14,473 nucleotides of DNA. Origin: Akkermansiaceae bacterium UBA5688 (GTDB taxonomy: Bacteria > Verrucomicrobiota > Verrucomicrobiia > Verrucomicrobiales > Akkermansiaceae). A program made the position numbers and the translations under genes. The stretch lies in contig DIHU01000188.1 of the NCBI GenBank assembly GCA_002420315.1, positions 1-14,473 of the forward strand, read 5' to 3'. Numbering within the stretch: position 1 is the first letter of the stretch; each line of letters opens with the position of its first letter. A model generated the notes under the pieces. The model was not told where the DNA came from. It saw nothing but the letters and a program-made list of their open reading frames with translations, and searched no databases. Shown here in pieces: positions 1 through 7,353 of this stretch.

Positions 1-963
1 AACCTCTGTAAGCTTGTAGACTTTCTCTGCTCCATTGGCAGGCAGAGCAAAAGATCCGCTCTCTTCGAGAGTGATCTCGTTCCCCTCTTCCCCAATCGCA
101 TTCAAGCGCAGGGTGACTCGGTGATCGTAAAAAGTGATATCTCGCAGCTCCGCCTTCTTGGCATTGAACGGCAAATCAAATTGCTTCTTATTTTTGCTCG
201 GGTTTTGGTCCTCGATCGTTGCCCACTCACGCATCTGCTTACCTGCAGGTCCCTCGAAAGCACGTTTCTCGACGTTCGTCAGCTTAAACCGGTCCTTTCC
301 AGGATCGGACGAGAAAAAGGTATCGCCGACGGTGATGACCTCGGAAGCTGGGATTCGGTTAGTCATGAGTCTCTTGCCAAAAGGGACATAGTTAAAGTCA
401 AACTGATAACCCTTTCCGAGAACCGTCTTGAAGAGCAAGCGCCACATGTCACTTTCAACCTTAACAACCTCGAGCTTTTGGACGAGGGCACCGTAGTCGT
501 CAGGGTCGTTAGGATCAGTTTTGGCAAGAAACTCCTCCATATTGGTAAAGCCATCTGAGTCCTGATCCTTTGTTGGGGAATCCGAGTAAGAAGGGTCGAT
601 GCGGTGATCAACCCACCACTGATTGACAATCGGCGGATGAACTGGATCGATCTTTAGCAAATCAAGAAGCTCCATCTTGTTTCCATCCTTAGTGTAAAGG
701 TCGACACTCGAAAAGAGATTGACCGGACGACCATCAGATGTTTCTTGATGAATAACGAGATTTTGCTCGGTGACCGTTTTGGTCACGGAAGCAGCAATAT
801 CCCCACCTTCGGCGGTCGTTGTTTTCCCCTGGTTGGGGCTGGGCACATTGAACGTTTCGTTCACGGCCTGATTACCGCTGAATCCGAGGTAGCCGAGACC
901 CGCAAGGACGAGGGTTCCGCCGCCAAGTGCTGCGACATGATAGTTTTCTTTAATCCAGGACAT
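1..963 (-). CDS. Amuc_1099-like membrane-anchored pilus-locus protein, C-terminus beyond the left edge
   Basis: Reading the minus strand from ATG at 963 gives 321 open codons to the window edge, with no stop, so the gene is partial at its 3' end. The protein starts MSWIKENYHV and has one membrane segment at about residues 10-28, then a periplasmic-type, Ser/Thr-rich linker. Residues 133-145 read DQDSDGFTNMEEF, followed by TDPNDPDD at 149-156. This is the Asp-rich calcium-loop pattern of bacterial thrombospondin type 3 / EF-hand-like repeats. The start lies 14 bp after the stop of the Amuc_1100-like gene, so it is in the same operon. The order matches Amuc_1099 in Akkermansia muciniphila, where the PilQ-like Amuc_1098 follows. 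Function is not established. Inference: an inner-membrane anchored periplasmic partner of the pilus/secretin complex. The coding call is firm; the family name rests on gene order and general architecture more than on motif identity. Confidence 0.85.
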   Translation of the reverse strand, partial: MSWIKENYHVAALGGGTLVLAGLGYLGFSGNQAVNETFNVPSPNQGKTTTAEGGDIAASVTKTVTEQNLVIHQETSDGRPVNLFSSVDLYTKDGNKMELLDLLKIDPVHPPIVNQWWVDHRIDPSYSDSPTKDQDSDGFTNMEEFLAKTDPNDPDDYGALVQKLEVVKVESDMWRLLFKTVLGKGYQFDFNYVPFGKRLMTNRIPASEVITVGDTFFSSDPGKDRFKLTNVEKRAFEGPAGKQMREWATIEDQNPSKNKKQFDLPFNAKKAELRDITFYDHRVTLRLNAIGEEGNEITLEESGSFALPANGAEKVYKLTEV

Positions 964-977
964 TTTGCGTAGGTATT

Positions 978-1970
978 TTATTTGAGTTCTGGGAGATTTT
1001 CTTCCTCAACAAAGAGGAGGAGGTCGGCACGGAGATAGACAATGAGCTCTTCGCCACCGGACACCTTATCGAGAACTTTACTAGACTCAACAGGCTCCTC
1101 CTCAGCGGTTTCCTCACCCTCGATTTCAATGGCACCAAAAGCACCACCGCCACCATCATCGCTCTTCTTCTCAGACGAAGCAGCCTTGCCAGCGCTTGGG
1201 ATGCTTGCGGGATTCAAAACCCGTGCAATCCGGGTCTCGAAAAAATATTCGTCCGAATTACCAATACGCGTGAAGAAGTCGCGAACAACGGGCTCGGGAG
1301 CCTTGAACGTGAATTCAACCGGCATACGCCTCGCAACGGTGGGGAGATCATCGAACTTCGGTGCTTTAAATCCTCCGCGCTTTGGTGTCCGGCTTGATCT
1401 GCCTTTTTTATTCTCAGCCCAACCCTTGCCGTCTTCCTGAGGAATCGACTCGCGAACAAGGTTCTCAATCTGCTTTACCCCGGCCTCTGAAGCCTGAGTT
1501 AGGAAGTATTCCATTCCATCGAGTTGATAACTCAACAAACCTGTCGCTTCCGCCTTTGGTTGGCTGCCGCGATACTTTTTAAAGCCGAGGTAGAAACCAC
1601 TCGGAATCGCTTTCTCACCCGGAAAAAGCTCGGTCACTCTCGTTACGCTATCAGTAAGCTTGGTTGCAAAATCCTTTCCGGAGATATTCTCTATTTTCTC
1701 AGGCCGGAAGGCGAGGAGCTTTTCACGAGCTTCCGTTGCCTTCGAAAGGACGACCTTAAGGCTCGCCTCCTTGTCCTTCGCATTTTGAGCAGTTGGGTAA
1801 GGATTGAGACTCAAATCTTTTTTCAGAGCAGCTTCTTTCGTAGCCACCTGCTGCTGAACCTCTTCGAGATTGGTGCCTGCCTTCATCCCTAGGAAGATGA
1901 TGATTGCGGCCAGTAGGATCGTAACGACCAGTAATCCGCCGAGGAATTTATTTTCTTTAAACCAGGACAT
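978..1970 (-). CDS. Amuc_1100-like PilO-type pilus-associated membrane protein
   Basis: This 330-residue protein is homologous to Amuc_1100 of Akkermansia muciniphila, the pilus-operon protein studied for host TLR2 signalling. It has a short MSWFKEN cytoplasmic start, one membrane helix at about 9-29, a coiled-coil-prone stretch at about 33-85 and a core domain. Within the core, YLGFKKY (127-133) corresponds to the WLGFQVY region of Amuc_1100. The next conserved blocks are MEYFLTQASEAGVKQIENL (153-171), RMPVEFTF (215-222) and the C-terminal strand EELIVYLRADLLLFVEE (307-323). This layout (helix, coiled coil, ferredoxin-like domain) is that of PilO-type proteins, which sit in the inner membrane with PilM and PilN and reach the secretin. 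A low-complexity, acidic and Gly-rich linker spans about 258-297, and a basic patch spans about 186-200. The start is 28 bp after the PilM stop. No Shine-Dalgarno is visible. Whether this protein has the immune activity of its Akkermansia relative cannot be judged from sequence. Confidence 0.88.
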   Translation of the reverse strand: MSWFKENKFLGGLLVVTILLAAIIIFLGMKAGTNLEEVQQQVATKEAALKKDLSLNPYPTAQNAKDKEASLKVVLSKATEAREKLLAFRPEKIENISGKDFATKLTDSVTRVTELFPGEKAIPSGFYLGFKKYRGSQPKAEATGLLSYQLDGMEYFLTQASEAGVKQIENLVRESIPQEDGKGWAENKKGRSSRTPKRGGFKAPKFDDLPTVARRMPVEFTFKAPEPVVRDFFTRIGNSDEYFFETRIARVLNPASIPSAGKAASSEKKSDDGGGGAFGAIEIEGEETAEEEPVESSKVLDKVSGGEELIVYLRADLLLFVEEENLPELK

Positions 1971-1998
1971 AGTAAGTGATTTTTTAGGTGCGTGTGAA

Positions 1999-3750
1999 TT
2001 ATTTGTGTTTGAATGGCTTTTTCAATGGAAACTTCATCGTGAAGTCGGCCGCATAGTCATTGGTCTCTTGTACCGGAGCCGCTGTAATTTGGGCAAGTTG
2101 GTTATCTGGTATAGGGCTGCCTTTAGTATCGATAACTTTGAGAACTCCAGAACCTTTAAGCTTTTCTAGGATATCAGAAACCTCAGCTTGCTTGTTAAGG
2201 TGTAAACCTTTGATCTCAACACTATCAACCCAAGTTTCCTCCGGCGTCAAAGGAGACTTACCATAGGTCACCTTTGCGAAACTCTCGTCCATGACTTGCT
2301 TGGTCTCCACATCCCCTTTGATCTCATACTTGGTGCGATATTCAAAGTCGGTCACCCAAACATTCTCACTCACAAAAGCCTTGGACACGTCATTCCAAGT
2401 ATTGATGAAGCTGAGGCGGCCGCTTTCGGCAGCAGCGTAGGCGTTAATGAGTTTCAACCCCTCCTTTTCATCCTTAAGAAGCTTTTTGATCTTAGAAGCT
2501 GACTGCTGGATTTCCCCGGCTTTCGTATTAAGCGAAGCTAGATGAGCTTCACCATCACTGACCGATTTCATCTTAAAGCCAGTCCATAGGCCGAGACCAA
2601 CAATGAAGAGGGCTGCAGCGGTAATGAGGGCAGGCTTCCGGCGAGTAATATCTCGCTGGGCCTGAACAGCGTCAGGAACAAGATCGATAGAAATCTCGGA
2701 CTTTTCCGTTGCGCGCAGACTAAGCCCGACGAGTTCACCGAGCTGATGAGCTTCCTGGCCGATCGCATCAACGTCGACGCCTTTGCCAACCGAAATTCGC
2801 TGAAGCGGATTAAAGGTTTCAACCGGAAGGTTGAGTTTCTCTTCCAAAAACTCGCGGAGATAAGGAAGGTTTGTTGTTCCACCGGCAAGGAGCACTTTCT
2901 GCGGGGCGTTACCACCCTGCTGGCTTCTGAAGAGAGTATTAGTGCGTTGGATCTCCGCAGTGAGGCGGGTCAGAGCATTTCGGACCACGGTTCCGAGAGC
3001 CGCGGTTGCATCATCTAACTGATCGGCATGAGAACCGCCTAGAGTGACCAATCCACTGGAAAGCTTGCTATTCTCCGCTTCAACAAAGGAAACATTGTAT
3101 TCCTTAGCGATTGCGCTCGTGATGTTAGCTCCACCAATTGAGACCGAACGGGTAAAGAACTTCTTCCCATCAGCATAGATCAGATTAGATGTTTTCGCTC
3201 CAATATCGAGCAAGAGAACACATTCCTCTAAACCGGGATAGTTGTAGCGAAACGAATTATAGAGAGCGGTTGGCGCCGAGTCGACAAGGCGGGTGCCCAA
3301 GCCAGTATCAGCAACAACTGAATTAAGGTCGTTCAGGGAATCAGCCTTAATAGCGACCAAGACAACTTCTTGTTCAATCCCATCGGTCTCAAGCTTCTCC
3401 CAATCCCAGACAACCTCGTCGATTGGAAAAGGAACATTCTGCTGGGCCTCGAAGCGCACCAGGTCGTCCATATCCTCCTCGATAGGAGGAAGCTTAACGA
3501 ACCGAACAAAGACCGACTGCCCTGAGAGAGCATAGGCAGCCTTTTGCTTATCAACCTTGAGGCCTTTAGCGAGCTCCTTGATGGCAAGTTTGACTTGAGG
3601 AATGCGCGCGGCTTCCGTAGCGGGGTCGGCTAGGATACTGGTAGCGGCATACTTTTTGAGGATCAGACCTTTTTTGGTCGGGGCTAGGACGCCCATTGAG
3701 ATTCTCTGCGAACCGATATTTAGTGCGATAATCGACTGTTGATCAGCCAT
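1999..3750 (-). CDS. pilM: PilM-like actin-fold ATPase fused to a PilN-like membrane domain (Amuc_1101-like)
   Basis: The N-terminal ~345 residues of this 583-residue protein form a PilM/FtsA-type actin fold. IALNIGSQRISMG (8-20) is the first phosphate loop, LLLDIGAKTSNL (179-190) the second and VLLAGGTTNLPYL (286-298) the adenosine motif; RSVSIGGANIT (201-211) and NPLQRISVG (314-322) are also typical. It continues without a stop into SEISIDLVPD (351-360), which resembles the INLLP-type PilN start that binds PilM. A membrane helix at about 373-394, a coiled coil at about 400-430 and a PilN-like periplasmic domain follow. In Proteobacteria PilM and PilN are separate proteins, so this looks like a PilM-PilN fusion. 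It would sit at the cytoplasmic face of the inner membrane and link ATP-driven pilus machinery to the PilO-like neighbour. It is the second gene of the minus-strand operon, 50 bp after the Amuc_1102-like gene. No Shine-Dalgarno precedes the ATG. Confidence 0.9.
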   Translation of the reverse strand: MADQQSIIALNIGSQRISMGVLAPTKKGLILKKYAATSILADPATEAARIPQVKLAIKELAKGLKVDKQKAAYALSGQSVFVRFVKLPPIEEDMDDLVRFEAQQNVPFPIDEVVWDWEKLETDGIEQEVVLVAIKADSLNDLNSVVADTGLGTRLVDSAPTALYNSFRYNYPGLEECVLLLDIGAKTSNLIYADGKKFFTRSVSIGGANITSAIAKEYNVSFVEAENSKLSSGLVTLGGSHADQLDDATAALGTVVRNALTRLTAEIQRTNTLFRSQQGGNAPQKVLLAGGTTNLPYLREFLEEKLNLPVETFNPLQRISVGKGVDVDAIGQEAHQLGELVGLSLRATEKSEISIDLVPDAVQAQRDITRRKPALITAAALFIVGLGLWTGFKMKSVSDGEAHLASLNTKAGEIQQSASKIKKLLKDEKEGLKLINAYAAAESGRLSFINTWNDVSKAFVSENVWVTDFEYRTKYEIKGDVETKQVMDESFAKVTYGKSPLTPEETWVDSVEIKGLHLNKQAEVSDILEKLKGSGVLKVIDTKGSPIPDNQLAQITAAPVQETNDYAADFTMKFPLKKPFKHK

Positions 3751-3800
3751 AGTTTTAGTGTGTGGGTGTGTGGAAAAAAATTGGGAGGAAGCCTCGAGTA

Positions 3801-4430
3801 TTAGTTTTTTGGCTGAACTTCGGCGTAACGATCATACCAAAGAGCAGCAAAAGGAGTCTGCGTCTTGTCGAGCAAAGGAAATTTTGAAGTCGCTTCAACG
3901 CCCTTCAGGGCCTCACGCCACCAACCAGCTTTCTGCCCATAGGTGAAGAATCCCACCATCTTGCCACCCCACTCAATTTCACCACCAATCGCTTCAAGGT
4001 CAGACTTGCTTGCCTTGCTGCTTCCGGTGATACGCTTAAGAGTGTTGGGCGAAATATAGATTGAGACATAGACCGGCTCGTCGACCGGAATATTCACATA
4101 GGTAACGGATTTACTGATTTTGTAGTTTTTGCGGTCTTGCCCCTTAACGACAACATGCCAATTCACGTTGATCTGATCAAGGTAGCCGTCCTTGGGCTCG
4201 TTTCTTACGCGATCAGGCTGCAATTTGACCTCAACCTCAAGCCAATCCTTAGGTTTGAAGCTCTTGGCGTTGCCATCCTGAATTTCGGGAGACTGCAATT
4301 CGGTAAACTTCGGATCGTCGACCTTAAACTTTGCATCCTTGGACATTTCGAGTTGTCCAAAGGCGCTGATTGGGAGGCTAAGGCCACACACAAGGGGAAG
4401 AATATTTGCTAAAAATCTCTGACGAATCAT
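3801..4430 (-). CDS. Amuc_1102-like secreted protein, first gene of the pilus-like operon
   Basis: This 209-residue protein has a clear signal peptide: basic start MIRQRF, hydrophobic core to about residue 24, and a predicted cut after ISAFG (25/26). The mature part is rich in alternating hydrophobic residues and Trp/Tyr, suggesting a beta-sandwich: WLEVEVKLQPDR (63-74), VNWHVVVKG (89-97), PVYVSIYISPNTLKRI (119-134) and EIEWGGKMVGFFTYG (151-165). Position and size match Amuc_1102 of Akkermansia, reported (from memory) to have an immunoglobulin-like fold. It is the first visible gene of the minus-strand operon, followed by PilM-N, the PilO-like and the Amuc_1099-like genes. Function is unknown; inference is an extracytoplasmic accessory of the pilus or secretin. 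The ATG has no Shine-Dalgarno. Instead a direct repeat of an 8-bp unit, ACCTTCCG on the coding strand, lies just upstream (4437-4456). Confidence 0.82.
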   Translation of the reverse strand: MIRQRFLANILPLVCGLSLPISAFGQLEMSKDAKFKVDDPKFTELQSPEIQDGNAKSFKPKDWLEVEVKLQPDRVRNEPKDGYLDQINVNWHVVVKGQDRKNYKISKSVTYVNIPVDEPVYVSIYISPNTLKRITGSSKASKSDLEAIGGEIEWGGKMVGFFTYGQKAGWWREALKGVEATSKFPLLDKTQTPFAALWYDRYAEVQPKN

Positions 4431-4436
4431 TATTTG

Positions 4437-4456
4437 CGGAAGGTTTTTCGGAAGGT
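4437..4456. repeat. Tandem 8-bp direct repeat just 5' of the pilus operon
   Basis: CGGAAGGT occurs at 4437-4444 and again at 4449-4456, a 12-bp step (about one helical turn), starting 6 bp upstream of the Amuc_1102-like ATG. The two copies could be half-sites for a regulator on one DNA face or part of the leader RNA. The repeat is seen directly; any role is inference. Confidence 0.35.
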
Positions 4457-4560
4457 AGGAAATCAGAACGGGGCGCGGCTAGCAAAAAACTACCAAACAC
4501 TTGTTTTTTTAGCAGTTGACAGTGCAGCACGATTATGGGCGAAGCTCTTTGACAAATCTA

Positions 4561-5256
4561 ATGCCGACACCTCAATCTTCCTTTATGAAGCACCGAGGCC
4601 GCATCAACCAACATTTGTCGGATAGAAAACGACTTACTGTGGGCGCCATTGCCGACCCTTCTACGTTATCAATCAAGCCGGCTGACTGCGACTTGGTCGA
4701 ATTGCGATTAGATTCCCTGGGAACTGGCGAAAATGTGCATCGATTTGCAAAAGAATGCCCGCTTCCGCTCTTAATAACAGCAAGAGGGTCGGAGGAAGGT
4801 GGTCAAAGTAATTGGTCAAAAAAAGAGAGAGAACACGCTTATCGAGCATTTCTTCCATATGCGGCTTTGATCGATATTGAACTCCGTGACTTCGAGCCTC
4901 TTGGTTCAATCATCGACGATGCAAAAAAACTTGGCATCACCGTAATCGGATCTCTCCATGATTTCGAAGCGACTCCTGAACTGGCATTTCTGACCGAGAA
5001 AATAGACCCTAAAGCGGACCTCCACAAATTCGCACTCATGGCGCAGTCTCCGAATGACATCAGAAAGCACCTTGATATTTTCGAACGTCTATCCGGACGG
5101 GCTTTATCCGTCATGGGCATGGGGCCTCTCGGTGCCGCCGCCCGTCCACTGATGGCCGAAGCCGGTTCGCTTCTGAATTATGGCTTTCTGGGCACCACTC
5201 CGACTGCCCCGAACCAGTGGCCCGTCAGATTACTCAAGGCGACGCTCTCAATCTGA
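4561..5256 (+). CDS. aroD: Type I 3-dehydroquinate dehydratase
   Basis: This enzyme converts 3-dehydroquinate to 3-dehydroshikimate by the Schiff-base (class I) route in aromatic amino acid synthesis, in the cytoplasm. Numbered from ATG 4561 (231 residues), class I landmarks appear in order. DLVELRLD (44-51) carries the conserved Glu and Arg, and ITAR (72-75) carries another substrate Arg. SLHDF (121-125) carries the catalytic His123 and LHKFA (144-148) the Schiff-base Lys146. R185 lies in MGMGPLGAAAR, and the GTTPTAPNQWPV end holds the substrate-binding Gln209. Start choice is uncertain. An in-frame TTG at 4516 would add 15 residues, and ATG 4585 would give 223 residues. None has a Shine-Dalgarno, and the ATGs fit family length better. 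The gene stands alone on the plus strand, divergent from the pilus operon and tail-to-tail with dinG with zero spacing. Confidence 0.92.
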   Translation: MPTPQSSFMKHRGRINQHLSDRKRLTVGAIADPSTLSIKPADCDLVELRLDSLGTGENVHRFAKECPLPLLITARGSEEGGQSNWSKKEREHAYRAFLPYAALIDIELRDFEPLGSIIDDAKKLGITVIGSLHDFEATPELAFLTEKIDPKADLHKFALMAQSPNDIRKHLDIFERLSGRALSVMGMGPLGAAARPLMAEAGSLLNYGFLGTTPTAPNQWPVRLLKATLSI

Positions 5257-5259
5257 TCA
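5254..5259. other. Palindromic TGATCA holding both convergent stop codons
   Basis: The plus-strand aroD stop TGA (5254-5256) and the minus-strand dinG stop TGA (complement of 5257-5259) are adjacent and together make the palindrome TGATCA. No intergenic base remains between the two genes, so each transcript must end inside or antisense to the other gene. Confidence 0.9.
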
Positions 5260-7200
5260 AGGCACAATCTTCACTGGAGCCGGAGGAAGAGCCGCAAGAA
5301 AAGTTTTTCCATAGCGCTTGGTAACAACTCGATTATCAAGAATCACAACCATCCCCTCATCTTTTTTTGTTCGAATCAATCGGCCCACGCCCTGGCGAAG
5401 TTTAATGACAGCCTCGGGAACGGAATATTGCATAAAAGGATTTCCTCCTTCCGCTTCAATTTCCTCCAATCGAGCCGCCGTGAGCGGATGATCTGGCACG
5501 GCAAAAGGGAGCCGGGTAATGATGACATTGCTCAAAGCCTCGCCGGGAACATCGACCCCCGCCCAAAAACTTTCGGTTCCGAAGAGGACGCTGTGAACAT
5601 CATTACGAAATTCCTCAACCATTTTTTGTCTCGGCATTCCCATCCCCTGCGCAAGAAGAGTCCATCCGTTGTCATCGAAAAAATCTTCCATAGTTTCCGC
5701 CACCGATCGCAAAAGCCGATGACTAGTGAAGAGGACAAAAGCGCGGCCTTCAGTCTTTTTAACTACTCGCTCAATCCAATGAATCAACATCTCTTCATAG
5801 TCATCATCGCGTGGGTCCGGCATCGATTTCATGACATAAATCGACATCTGCTTTTGATAGTCAAACGGGCTTCCAATTTTTACTGCCGGGACATGCTGGG
5901 CACCAATACGTTCACGAAAGTAACTTAACTGGTCATCGCCCGTTCCCAAAGTTGCACTCGTCGTGATACAGGTTTTATCGGGACCAAATAAAAGCGGGCG
6001 CAGACGATCCGCCACATTCACTGGTGCAGCATTCAAGGTAAACGAAGTCCCCTCATAACCAGATTTTTCAACCCAATAGACACTCCCACCATCTTCCTGA
6101 TCGAGAAACATCTTCAAGCCACCGTGCATCTCACGTAGCCGCCGCGCACCTTCCATCAACTCGCCTTTGTGCGTATCATCCTCTGTCTCCTCTGCGACCT
6201 CTTCAATCGCAGTCCAACATTCCCGAAGTGGACCCGCTAGCGTATTTTCTACAAGCTCTGGTTGCCGAACCCGACACTCTCTTCCCCAGTCGCCAAAAGA
6301 AACCGCTAACCCAATATTTTCGAAAAACTCATCCGCTTCATCGAGGACCTTTTTAGCACAATCCATAGCCTCAGAGGCTTGCGCATACTTCAGCAAACCT
6401 TTCCCGGTTTTCGGATGATAGAGCCGCTGTAAATCAAATCGTAATCCTGCTTGACTCAGTCGCAGGCCAAGAGATTTCGCCGCGACTCCCTCCAAAGTGT
6501 GAGCCTCATCAAAAATCACGAAATCATTCGGAACCAAGAATCCCGATTCGTTTTCCAACATCTCCTCCTCAGGATTAAGTAGTGAAAAAAACAAACTGTG
6601 ATTCACGACGAGGACGCGGGCGCTTTGAGCAAACTTCCGGGCCTCTTGAAAAAAACAATTTCCTCGTGGCCCGCATGTCCGTTGAGTGCAAATGTGCGAC
6701 TCGCTGCAAACTTGCAACCAGACTTTGAGCGACGGCTCAAAATCCAAATCACTCTTGGTTCCATCGCGGGTTGACTCCGCCCATTTCCAAATCTCCATGA
6801 GTTCCTCTTGCTCGCTTGAAGTGAAAAGATCCCCACCATTATCCATAGCCCGGCGCAACCTCATCGGGCAGAGGTAATTCCCCCGACCTTTTAAAAGCGC
6901 TGCTTCAAAAGGATCCGCCAAAAGTTTTCGTACAATTGGCAAATCTTTCCCGATTAGCTGCTCTTGTAGATTGATGGTGTGGGTCGAAATGACTGCCTTC
7001 TTCCCTTCGCGAATGGCATACTCCACCGCTGGGATCAGATAGGCCAGCGACTTGCCGACTCCGGTTCCTGCTTCGACCACTAAAGAGCGTTCACCCTGAA
7101 GCGCTTCAGCTACCTCGGCGGCCATTTGCTGCTGCTCCGCACGGTATTCAAAGTCAGGAGACTTTGAGAGCAGACCGGTCTCTGAGAAAACCATCCGCAT
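5257..7200 (-). CDS. dinG: DinG/XPD-family iron-sulfur ATP-dependent DNA helicase
   Basis: This is a superfamily 2, XPD-like helicase expected to unwind damaged or R-loop-containing DNA 5' to 3'. Numbered from ATG 7200 (647 residues): Walker A EAGTGVGKS (43-51), DEAH box (231-234), TSATLG (414-419), SFWAGVDVPG (544-553) and the arginine-finger motif RQGVGRLIR (602-610). Four cysteines, C111, C171, C176 and C182, have the C-x4-C-x5-C spacing of the iron-sulfur cluster in E. coli DinG. A fifth, C165, lies just before. No exonuclease domain is fused to the N-terminus. An in-frame ATG at 7245 would add 15 residues. I prefer 7200 because GGAG lies 5 nt upstream and because family members usually start about 20 residues before the EYRxxQ Q-motif; ATG 7194 is also possible. 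The stop abuts the aroD stop. The 5' end faces blaI across a short shared promoter region. Confidence 0.93.
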   Translation of the reverse strand: MRMVFSETGLLSKSPDFEYRAEQQQMAAEVAEALQGERSLVVEAGTGVGKSLAYLIPAVEYAIREGKKAVISTHTINLQEQLIGKDLPIVRKLLADPFEAALLKGRGNYLCPMRLRRAMDNGGDLFTSSEQEELMEIWKWAESTRDGTKSDLDFEPSLKVWLQVCSESHICTQRTCGPRGNCFFQEARKFAQSARVLVVNHSLFFSLLNPEEEMLENESGFLVPNDFVIFDEAHTLEGVAAKSLGLRLSQAGLRFDLQRLYHPKTGKGLLKYAQASEAMDCAKKVLDEADEFFENIGLAVSFGDWGRECRVRQPELVENTLAGPLRECWTAIEEVAEETEDDTHKGELMEGARRLREMHGGLKMFLDQEDGGSVYWVEKSGYEGTSFTLNAAPVNVADRLRPLLFGPDKTCITTSATLGTGDDQLSYFRERIGAQHVPAVKIGSPFDYQKQMSIYVMKSMPDPRDDDYEEMLIHWIERVVKKTEGRAFVLFTSHRLLRSVAETMEDFFDDNGWTLLAQGMGMPRQKMVEEFRNDVHSVLFGTESFWAGVDVPGEALSNVIITRLPFAVPDHPLTAARLEEIEAEGGNPFMQYSVPEAVIKLRQGVGRLIRTKKDEGMVVILDNRVVTKRYGKTFLAALPPAPVKIVP

Positions 7201-7308
7201 CTCATCTCCAAACGAATTTCCACCACCGAGCGAGATCACTCCCATGAGTAACTTCTCACGCCATCAAATTCAACCGCCATAAACATCAGAAAACCAATGC
7301 TGATTTTC

Positions 7309-7322
7309 CAACATTTATGTTG
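7309..7322. promoter_or_regulatory. Candidate BlaI-type operator palindrome
   Basis: CAACATTTATGTTG is an inverted repeat with 6-bp arms CAACAT / ATGTTG around TT. It lies 31 bp upstream of the blaI ATG and overlaps the putative -35 element. BlaI/MecI/CopY repressors bind short palindromes of the ACA...TGT kind and repress their own genes, so autoregulation is a reasonable inference. The site also lies between blaI and divergent dinG and could affect both. Confidence 0.5.
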
Positions 7323-7347
7323 CGGTTTTTTTAGCACACATTATTAT
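7320..7347 (+). promoter_or_regulatory. Putative blaI-blaR1 promoter, predicting a leaderless mRNA
   Basis: TTGCGG (7320-7325) and TATTAT (7342-7347, five of six to TATAAT) are separated by 16 bp. Transcription would then begin about 7 bp after the -10 box, at or next to the blaI ATG at 7354. There is no Shine-Dalgarno between them, consistent with a leaderless transcript. The -35 box partly overlaps the palindrome at 7309-7322. Confidence 0.4.
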
Positions 7348-7353
7348 CCCCTT

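Noticed and set aside
4516..4560. TTG start extending aroD by 15 residues, and TTGACA boxes at 4516 and 4549 as -35 elements
   Set aside because: The extension adds residues not expected in the family, and neither TTGACA has a suitable -10 box at 16-18 bp.
5428..5928. A 166-codon plus-strand open frame inside dinG
   Set aside because: It lies antisense to helicase motifs and has no recognisable features.
7297..7353. Upstream extension of the BlaI-type protein
   Set aside because: The extra residues would be translated from the palindrome and promoter region and are not found in the family.
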